Source: Acetobacteraceae bacterium (GTDB lineage Bacteria > Pseudomonadota > Alphaproteobacteria > Acetobacterales > Acetobacteraceae). Taken from it: a DNA stretch of 42,179 nt. The notes below the pieces were generated by a model. That model saw nothing but the letters and a program-made list of their open reading frames with translations, had not been told where the DNA came from and did no database searches. Position numbers and translations under genes: made by a program. Position 1 is the stretch's first letter, and every line of letters begins with the position of its first letter. Positions 36,793-42,179 of this stretch are shown here, piece by piece. The DNA is taken from the NCBI GenBank assembly GCA_009693865.1, contig SHWL01000019.1:1-42179 (forward strand), read 5' to 3'.

Positions 36793-37256
36793 CAGGGACG
36801 CCGACGGACAAGGTTGATTGGTTTCATTGACAGGACAACCTCGCCGCGCTGGTTCAACACTTCCGACAGAGGCCGCACAACTCCGCGGTCCGGCCGGGAT
36901 TGAGACACCCGCGCCTCCTGAATCGTTACACGCATGGATAACGTGTCGCCGGGCCGCACCGGCAGATGCCATCTGACCTCATCCACGCCTGGCGCGGGGA
37001 GCCCATTTTCAGGCAAATAGTGATCGGTGTACATCCGCATCATCAGGCTGATCGTGTGCCAACCGCTGGCGATCAGGCCATTGGTCGGGCCCTTTGCCGC
37101 CGCTTCCGGGTCGGTGTGCATGGTCTGCGGATCGAACTGACGGGCGTAGGCGACGATCTCCCGCTCGGTCACCACGACGGAACCGAATTCGAACACCCTA
37201 CCCACCGGAAAATCCTCAAAATACCGGGGCTTTGAAAAGGTCGTCTGATCGCTCAC
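36792..37256 (-). CDS. MaoC-family dehydratase (hot-dog fold)
   Basis: The 154-aa protein resembles MaoC-like (R)-specific enoyl-CoA hydratases. The hydratase motif is in FDPQTMHTDPEAA with the Asp/His pair, followed by GLIASGWHTISLMMRMY, a family hallmark. WHLPVRPGDTLSMRV matches the second half of the fold. GTG 37256 (VSDQTTFSKPRYFEDFPVG) is chosen because homologues begin just before the RYFEDF segment; a longer upstream frame is unlike the family. It probably acts on an acyl-CoA, but the substrate is unknown. It is divergent from the ABC transporter operon with 113 bases between. Confidence 0.85.
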   Translation of the reverse strand: MSDQTTFSKPRYFEDFPVGRVFEFGSVVVTEREIVAYARQFDPQTMHTDPEAAAKGPTNGLIASGWHTISLMMRMYTDHYLPENGLPAPGVDEVRWHLPVRPGDTLSMRVTIQEARVSQSRPDRGVVRPLSEVLNQRGEVVLSMKPINLVRRRP

Positions 37257-37369
37257 GCCGCACGCTCGTCCTTTATTGCCGCCCCGCCGTCTACCATGCG
37301 ATACCCCGGCCGCCAACGATCCATCTGGCGCTGTTCCATTGGACGAAGATCAATCTGGGAGACCACACC

Positions 37370-38563
37370 ATGCCGGCCATGTCCCGCCGTTCGATGCTTG
37401 AAGGTGCCCTGGGAGGCGCCCTGGGGGGCGCCACCGCGACCCTGCTCGCCGCGCCCGCGATCGCACAAGGGGCGACTCTGAAGATCGGCCTGATGCTACC
37501 TTTCTCCGGCACCTTCGCAGCCCTGGGCGAGGCGATAGCAGCGGCTTTCGCCCTGTACCTCAAGGAACTCGACGGCAAGATGGGTGGCCGGATCGTTGAG
37601 CTGGTCCGCGTCGACGATGAATCCGATCCCGCCAAGGCGCCCTCTAACGTCAACCGCCTCCTGGGCCGCGAAAAGGCCGAGGCCCTGGTCGGCACAGTTC
37701 ATTCCGGTGTCGTGATGGCGTTGGTGCAGGCGGCACGCGAGCAGCAGATTCCGCTGATCATTCCCAACGCCGGTAACGTCGCCGCGACGCGCGACCTGTG
37801 CTCTCCATCTGTCTTCCGCTCCTCTTTCAGCAACTGGCAACCGGCCTACGGCATGGGCAAGGCTCTGGCCGCGAAAGGCGTGAAGAAGGCGGCATGGGTC
37901 ACCTGGGAGTACGCGGCGGGTAAGGAATCGGCGGAAGGATTTGGCGACGGGTTGCGCTCCGGCGGAGCGGAGCTGACGAAAGTGCTGACATTGCCATTCC
38001 CGGAAACAAACTTTCAGCCGCTCCTGGCGCAGTTACCGGGCCTGAAGGTCGATGCGGTTGGTTCTTTCTTTGCCGGTGGCGGCGCGATCCAGTTCGTCAA
38101 GGATTACGCGGCGGCCGGACTGCGCGACAAGCTGCCGTTGTGCGGCTCGGGCTTCCTGACCGAGGGTGTGCTGAAAGCCCAGGGGGCGGCGGCCGAGGGG
38201 ATTCAAACGGCGTTGCATTATGGCGATGGTATTGAGAATCCGAAGAACACCGCGTTTCGGGCCGCCTACAAGACGGTCACGAACCGCGACGCCGATGTCT
38301 ATGCGGTGCAGGGTTATGACGCGGCTCAGATGCTCGCGATCGGGCTGGCCGCGACCAAGGGCGACGCGTCGGCGGTGAAGGACATCTCGGCGGCGATCAG
38401 GGCGGCGAAGATCGATAGTCCGCGCGGGGCCTTCACGGTGTCGGCGTCGCATAATCCGGTGCAGACGATCTGGCTGCGCGAAGCCAAAAACGGCGAGAAC
38501 CGTGTGATCGGCGTGGCCGCGGAGTCGCTGGCCGATCCTGGCACCGGCTGCAAGATGGCCTGA
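37370..38563 (+). CDS. Branched-chain-amino-acid-type ABC transporter substrate-binding protein
   Basis: The 397-aa protein is a periplasmic receptor of the Leu/Ile/Val (HAAT) family. MPAMSRRSMLEGALGGALGG continues to a signal-peptide cleavage near AIAQG; the SRRSML stretch resembles a Tat signal. The mature part starts TLKIGLMLPFSGTFAALGEA, typical of Peripla_BP_6. IIPNAGNVAATRDLCSPSVF and YAVQGYDAAQMLAIGLA are further family blocks. GGGAG lies about 8 nt before ATG 37370. It is first in a five-gene operon. Relatives bind amides, urea or aromatic compounds as well as amino acids, so the ligand is open. Confidence 0.9.
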   Translation: MPAMSRRSMLEGALGGALGGATATLLAAPAIAQGATLKIGLMLPFSGTFAALGEAIAAAFALYLKELDGKMGGRIVELVRVDDESDPAKAPSNVNRLLGREKAEALVGTVHSGVVMALVQAAREQQIPLIIPNAGNVAATRDLCSPSVFRSSFSNWQPAYGMGKALAAKGVKKAAWVTWEYAAGKESAEGFGDGLRSGGAELTKVLTLPFPETNFQPLLAQLPGLKVDAVGSFFAGGGAIQFVKDYAAAGLRDKLPLCGSGFLTEGVLKAQGAAAEGIQTALHYGDGIENPKNTAFRAAYKTVTNRDADVYAVQGYDAAQMLAIGLAATKGDASAVKDISAAIRAAKIDSPRGAFTVSASHNPVQTIWLREAKNGENRVIGVAAESLADPGTGCKMA

Positions 38564-38596
38564 GATCGAAGGGGGCCATCCCGGAGGGCGGATCGA

Positions 38597-39457
38597 TTGG
38601 GAGGCTTTCTCGCGCAGATTCTGAACGGGCTGCAATACGGCTTGTTACTGTTTCTGATCAGTAGCGGGTTGACGCTGATTTTCGGCGTCATGGGTGTGAT
38701 TAACCTGGCGCATGGCAGCTTGTTCATGATCGGAGCCTATCTGGCATACGTCGTGGCTGGCCTGACCGGGCAGTTCTGGCTGGCGCTGCCCGCCGCCGTC
38801 GTTGGCGGCCTCGTTTTTGGGGCGGTGTTGGAACGCGGGTTGTTTCGAAAGTTCCGGCAACGCGAGCATCTCGATCAGGTGCTGCTGACATTCGCGTTGA
38901 TCTTGCTATTTGAAGAAGCGCGCGCCGCGTTGATCGATAACCAATTCCATGCCGTGCCGGTTCCGCCCGCTTTGGATTTCTCTGTCCCGGTCATCGGCGG
39001 TTTCGCTTACTCGGCTTACCGGCTCGCGGTTCTGGCGATCTGCCTGGCCGTCGCTGGCGGCATGGTCGCTTTTGTGGAGCGGACCCGGATTGGAGCCTCG
39101 ATCCGCGCCGCCGCGGAAAACTCCGAGATGGTCGATCTTCTGGGACTGGACGCGCGATTGATCCATACGCTGGTTTTTGCGTCCGGCACGGCCTTGGCGA
39201 TGCTGGCGGGGGCGCTCGCGGCGCCTTTGCAGTCGGTCTATCCCGGTATGGGCGACGGATTCCTGATCCTCTCGTTCATCGTCGTCGTCATCGGCGGTCT
39301 GGGCTCGATCGCTGGCGCCTTCTGGGCCGCGCTGCTGGTTGGGATGATCGACACATTGGGGAAAGTCTATTTGCCAGAGATGGCGGGGATCGCCGTCTGC
39401 GGCATGATGGCGCTGGTCTTGCTGTGGCGCCCCTCCGGGTTATTTTCGCGCGGATGA
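38597..39457 (+). CDS. livH: Branched-chain-type ABC transporter permease (LivH family)
   Basis: The 286-aa inner-membrane permease starts at TTG 38597 (GGAGGG 8 nt upstream); no ATG or GTG is better placed. It begins GGFLAQILNGLQYGLLLFLI and INLAHGSLFMIGAYLAYVV, the standard LivH opening. GASIRAAAENSEMVDLLGLD is the EAA-like ATPase contact, and VVIGGLGSIAGAFWAALLVG is the conserved late motif. Its stop overlaps the livM start as ATGA. It forms the channel with LivM. Confidence 0.93.
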   Translation: MGGFLAQILNGLQYGLLLFLISSGLTLIFGVMGVINLAHGSLFMIGAYLAYVVAGLTGQFWLALPAAVVGGLVFGAVLERGLFRKFRQREHLDQVLLTFALILLFEEARAALIDNQFHAVPVPPALDFSVPVIGGFAYSAYRLAVLAICLAVAGGMVAFVERTRIGASIRAAAENSEMVDLLGLDARLIHTLVFASGTALAMLAGALAAPLQSVYPGMGDGFLILSFIVVVIGGLGSIAGAFWAALLVGMIDTLGKVYLPEMAGIAVCGMMALVLLWRPSGLFSRG

Positions 39458-40368
39458 CCCGGCTGAGCACCAAGGGACACCGGTGGCTTGGTCTGGGCGC
39501 GGCGTTGCTCGCGTCCATGCCGCTCTGGGCCGCGCCATATTACATGCAACTGGCATCCAGTGCGTTGATCGCGGCGATGTTCGCGCTGTCGTTGCAACTT
39601 CTGACCGGCGGAGCAGGGCTCGTAAGCCTCGCACATGCCGGGTTCTTCGGGCTTGGCGCCTATACGGTTTACCTTTTGGGCGGCGGGTCGTCGGTCTTCG
39701 TTTCGGTGCCGGCCGCGATGCTTTTGTCCGGGGTCGCGGCCACCGCGATCGGACGGTTGGCGTTGCGGACGCGTGGTTTTTATTTCCTGATGACCACGTT
39801 GGCCTTTGGCCAGATGCTGTTCTTCCTGTTTCACGACACGTCTTTAGGTGGAGGCGCCGACGGGGTCTTCATCGCCCGCCCGGGACTGATCTGGGCCGTG
39901 ACGAAGTCGGCCCGGCCAACGGTGTTCCTGCTGCTGAACCTCGCGACGCTGAGCTTGATGTATTTTAGTCTGTGGAAATTGATGGGCACGATGTTTGGCC
40001 AGGCTTTGGCGGGAATCCGCGTTAACGAGGACCGGATGCGCGCCATGGGCCACGATGTTCAGGGGTTGAAACTGGCTGCGTTCATCGTGTCCGGCGCGCT
40101 GGCGGGTCTCGCGGGCCATATGGCAGCTCTGACCGACGCTTTTGTCAGCCCGGAGTTGCTCGGTTGGCACCGCTCAGCCGAAGCATTGTTAATGATCCTC
40201 CTGGGTGGTCTTGGCGCCCTGCACGGCCCGATCCTGGGCGCTTTCGCGCTGACCCTCGCGCGAGAACTCGGCCAGTCGATCACAGAGCGGCAACGCCTGG
40301 TCGAGGGCGTCGTCATCCTGGCCGCCGTCTTGCTGCTGCGGCGTGGCCTGGCTGGTTGGCGGCAATGA
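39454..40368 (+). CDS. livM: Branched-chain-type ABC transporter permease (LivM family)
   Basis: The 304-aa permease (MTRLSTKGHRWLGLGAALLA) carries multiple TM helices with LTGGAGLVSLAHAGFFGLGA, RTRGFYFLMTTLAFGQMLFF, and the cytosolic loop ALAGIRVNEDRMRAMGHDVQ that docks the ATPase. The late block LLMILLGGLGALHGPILGAF is typical. ATG 39454 overlaps the livH stop as ATGA, and its own stop overlaps livG the same way. The frame is open 10 codons earlier inside livH, but the coupled start is preferred. Confidence 0.93.
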   Translation: MTRLSTKGHRWLGLGAALLASMPLWAAPYYMQLASSALIAAMFALSLQLLTGGAGLVSLAHAGFFGLGAYTVYLLGGGSSVFVSVPAAMLLSGVAATAIGRLALRTRGFYFLMTTLAFGQMLFFLFHDTSLGGGADGVFIARPGLIWAVTKSARPTVFLLLNLATLSLMYFSLWKLMGTMFGQALAGIRVNEDRMRAMGHDVQGLKLAAFIVSGALAGLAGHMAALTDAFVSPELLGWHRSAEALLMILLGGLGALHGPILGAFALTLARELGQSITERQRLVEGVVILAAVLLLRRGLAGWRQ

Positions 40369-41123
40369 GGCGGCGCGCTGTCCCGGCGGTGCTGGAAGCA
40401 CGAGGCCTGAGCCGGCGGTTCGGCGGCCTGGTGGCCGTCGCGGATATGACATTCACCCTGCGGCCGAAACTGGCCCACGCGGTGATCGGACCGAACGGCG
40501 CGGGAAAAAGCACGCTGATCGATCTGTTGAGCGGCGCGCTCCGCCCGGACGAGGGCACGATCCATCTGAATGGGGAGGACGTCACGGCGTTACCCGACTG
40601 GCGCCGCGCCCGCGCCGGGATCGGCCGGAGTTTCCAGCGCGCCAATCTGTTCTCGACCCTGACGGCGTATGAAAATGTCCGCCTCGCGGCGCAAAGCACG
40701 ACCCCCGGCTGGCGCCTGATTGGGGCCGTGTGCGACGATGCCGGCACCTGGGATCTGGCGCTGTCCGCGTTGGAACAAACGGGCCTCGAGGCGGTCGCGG
40801 AACACCCCGCGGGAAGTCTGAGCCATGGACAGCGCCGCTTGCTGGAAATCGCGGTCGTGCTTGCCGCCCTCCCGGACGTTTTGTTGTTCGACGAACCCCT
40901 CGCCGGCCTGGGTCCGGAGGAAACCGCGCCGGTCGTCAAATTGTTGCGGAAACTCGCCTCCACTCACACGATGCTGCTGGTGGAACATGACATGGATGTT
41001 GTGTTCGCAATCGCCGGGCAGGTCACTGTCATGGTCGACGGGCGGATGCTGGAATCCGGCACGCCGGATGCGATCCGAGCGTCCGCCGCCGTGCGCGACG
41101 CCTATTTGGGCCATCGCTCATGA
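40365..41123 (+). CDS. livG: Branched-chain-type ABC transporter ATP-binding protein (LivG family)
   Basis: The 252-aa ATPase has VIGPNGAGKSTLIDLLSGAL (Walker A), IGRSFQRANLFSTLTAYENV (Q-loop), SLSHGQRRLLEIA (signature), VLLFDEPLAGLGPEE (Walker B) and VEHDMDVV (H-loop). The SFQ-then-LTAYENV block and AGLGPEE are LivG-type. ATG 40365 overlaps the livM stop as ATGA. It energises import with LivF. Confidence 0.93.
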   Translation: MRRRAVPAVLEARGLSRRFGGLVAVADMTFTLRPKLAHAVIGPNGAGKSTLIDLLSGALRPDEGTIHLNGEDVTALPDWRRARAGIGRSFQRANLFSTLTAYENVRLAAQSTTPGWRLIGAVCDDAGTWDLALSALEQTGLEAVAEHPAGSLSHGQRRLLEIAVVLAALPDVLLFDEPLAGLGPEETAPVVKLLRKLASTHTMLLVEHDMDVVFAIAGQVTVMVDGRMLESGTPDAIRASAAVRDAYLGHRS

Positions 41124-41854
41124 CGCCGATCCTGGAGGCTCTGGGGTTGTCCGCCGGATACGATGAGAGCCGGGTTCTGCACGGTGTGAACCTGATCGTG
41201 CATCCCGGTGAGGTACTGGGCCTGATGGGCCGCAACGGCATGGGCAAGACCACGCTGATCCGGGCTTTGGTTGGTTTGCTGCCGGTGCGGGAAGGCACGG
41301 TATTGATCGACGGCGCGGATGCGGCAGCGCTGCCGTCGTTCCAGCGGTCCCGCCGGGGCATCGCGGTCGTTCCGGAAAATCGCGGTATTTTTGCCAGCCT
41401 CTCGGTGCGGGAAAATCTTCGCCTCGCGGCCCGCCCAGGGAGGGGCGGATCGGGATGGACGGAGACGCGGGTGCTGGACCTGTTCCCGCGGCTTGGTCAA
41501 CGCATCGGCAATCGGGGCAATCAACTCTCGGGCGGCGAGCAGCAGATGCTTGCGATCGGCCGCGCGCTGATGACCAACCCGAGACTGTTGATCTTGGATG
41601 AGGCGACCGAAGGGCTGGCGCCGCTGATGCGCGACGAGATTTGGCGAACGATCGGCGTGGTGCGGGCGGCCGGCGTGGCTGCGATCGTCGTGGATCGGAC
41701 GGTGGACGCAATTCTGTCCGTCGCGGACCGGGTGATGGTGCTGGTCAAAGGCGTGGTGGTGCTTGACGGCGCTCCCGCGGCATTGCGGGCCGATCCGGCG
41801 CTTATGTCCCGGTATCTGGGAGTCACGGGCTGTGCGGCGGATGCCGTCCGTTAA
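41120..41854 (+). CDS. livF: Branched-chain-type ABC transporter ATP-binding protein (LivF family)
   Basis: The 244-aa ATPase has LMGRNGMGKTTLIRALVGLL (Walker A), IAVVPENRGIFASLSVRENL (LivF-type Q-loop region), LSGGEQQMLAIGRALMTNP (signature), and LLILDEATEGLAPLM (Walker B). The usual H-loop His is replaced: the segment reads IVVDRTVDAIL, which is common in LivF proteins. It overlaps livG by ATGA and ends the operon; a hairpin terminator follows 45 bases later. Confidence 0.93.
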   Translation: MTPILEALGLSAGYDESRVLHGVNLIVHPGEVLGLMGRNGMGKTTLIRALVGLLPVREGTVLIDGADAAALPSFQRSRRGIAVVPENRGIFASLSVRENLRLAARPGRGGSGWTETRVLDLFPRLGQRIGNRGNQLSGGEQQMLAIGRALMTNPRLLILDEATEGLAPLMRDEIWRTIGVVRAAGVAAIVVDRTVDAILSVADRVMVLVKGVVVLDGAPAALRADPALMSRYLGVTGCAADAVR

Positions 41855-41898
41855 CCTCTTGTGAAGCTTGCCGCGTTACAGATGCCCAGAAAGCGAAA

Positions 41899-41935
41899 CC
41901 CCGCGAGGGCCTTTCGGCTGTCGCGGGGCTCTATT
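41899..41935 (+). terminator. Terminator after the branched-chain-type transporter operon
   Basis: CCCCGCGA (41899-41906) and TCGCGGGG (41921-41928) are exact reverse complements, forming an 8-bp GC-rich stem with a 14-base loop, followed by CTCTATT. The position 45 bases past the livF stop fits intrinsic termination, although the T tract is weak. Confidence 0.6.
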
Positions 41936-42033
41936 AGTCCGGCACCGTATGCCGTGAGGCAGTGACGAGGGCCGGCTCATGCGAGGGTAATACACCGATG
42001 GATCAGACAAGGCAAGACCATCTTCTCGACTGT

Positions 42034-42179
42034 AGAGAGCACGTGAAATGTCCGGCGTAGGTAGCAAGTGATCTGTCCGGTGAATTCGTCCCTTTGGAGG
42101 GTCGGATGCGCCGGTCGGAGCAACTGCAAGGCCTGAGGATGTTGAAACTTCGCGATACCCTGACCCGTTGGGAAGCAGG
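42034..42179 (+). mobile_element. Right-edge fragment of an ISNCY-like insertion sequence
   Basis: The last part of the window holds the start of a second, different insertion sequence. The motif TGTCCGG occurs twice (42049-42055 and 42074-42080) upstream of the transposase, as expected for terminal or subterminal repeats that a transposase binds. The exact left boundary is not determined; I place it around 42034-42049. The element runs out of the window. Confidence 0.5.
42106..42179 (+). CDS. ISNCY-family transposase, N-terminal 24 residues only (cut by window edge)
   Basis: ATG 42106 has a clear GGAGG 7-8 nt upstream. The peptide MRRSEQLQGLRMLKLRDTLT continues RWEA to the window edge. This matches the opening of ISNCY-type transposases, which start MRRSEQLQGLR before a HTH_29/LZ-like HTH and a DDE integrase domain. 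Only 24 codons are visible. Confidence 0.6.
   Translation, partial: MRRSEQLQGLRMLKLRDTLTRWEA

Noticed and set aside
37370..41854. Assigning the branched-chain-type transporter as the leucine importer that feeds the ivd-mcc operon
   Set aside because: The two loci are 21 kb apart, and this transporter family also imports urea, amides and aromatics; the ligand is not readable from sequence.

Overview
The window is 42 kb of mostly GC-rich DNA with tightly packed, translationally coupled genes, many sharing ATGA stop/start overlaps. Gene content (TPR lipoprotein-ispE, purM-purN, a CDP-alcohol phosphatidyltransferase-PerM-HdaA-Ppk-Ppx run, methylcrotonyl-CoA carboxylase) points to an alphaproteobacterium. 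Rhodospirillales/Acetobacteraceae is my best guess, inferred from gene order and not proven. Both window ends run into transposase genes of different IS families (IS3-like on the left, ISNCY-like on the right), which suggests a draft contig broken at repeats.

Left accessory block, about 1-2700: an IS end, a lower-GC pair made of an unknown 141-aa protein and a dCTP deaminase-like protein, and a convergent RES/Xre-type toxin-antitoxin operon with a near-consensus promoter. This is the most defence-like part of the window. Core genes follow on the minus strand: ispE with a TPR lipoprotein, then the dTDP-rhamnose genes rfbB-rfbA-rfbD. The 3' end of a deleted rfbC is still readable, out of frame, inside the tail of rfbA.

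At 8.4-11.2 kb there is a coupled pair (HTH protein plus pentapeptide/SUMF1-domain protein), a divergent 63-aa ORF, and a 530-bp gene-free stretch with a large imperfect inverted repeat. At 11.3-16.1 kb is a leucine/isovalerate catabolic operon (isovaleryl-CoA dehydrogenase and both methylcrotonyl-CoA carboxylase subunits). It is followed by a lower-GC two-gene cassette (EEP-fold nuclease/phosphatase plus an unknown protein) and by glutaminyl-tRNA synthetase on the other strand.

At 19.2-26.9 kb is a complete peptide-type ABC transporter operon on the minus strand (two ATPases, two permeases, two full solute-binding proteins, and a decayed third binding-protein copy between them). A probable EamA-transporter remnant and a small one-TM protein precede purM-purN.

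At 29.4-35.6 kb the plus strand carries a CDP-alcohol phosphatidyltransferase, a PerM-family protein, a DnaA-like HdaA, polyphosphate kinase and Ppx/GppA. Next is a GNAT acetyltransferase gene split by a 187-bp MITE-like element with 18-bp perfect terminal inverted repeats, a 9-bp target duplication and two internal REP-like hairpins. Removing the element in silico restores the full GNAT reading frame. YkgJ-type and MaoC-type genes (minus) and a complete branched-chain-amino-acid-type ABC transporter operon (plus) lead to a terminator and the right-hand IS.

No tRNA, rRNA or CRISPR array was seen. Candidate systems worth follow-up are the dCTP deaminase/RES-Xre block, the HTH-SUMF1 pair and the EEP-nuclease cassette. 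None can be called a proven new system from sequence alone.
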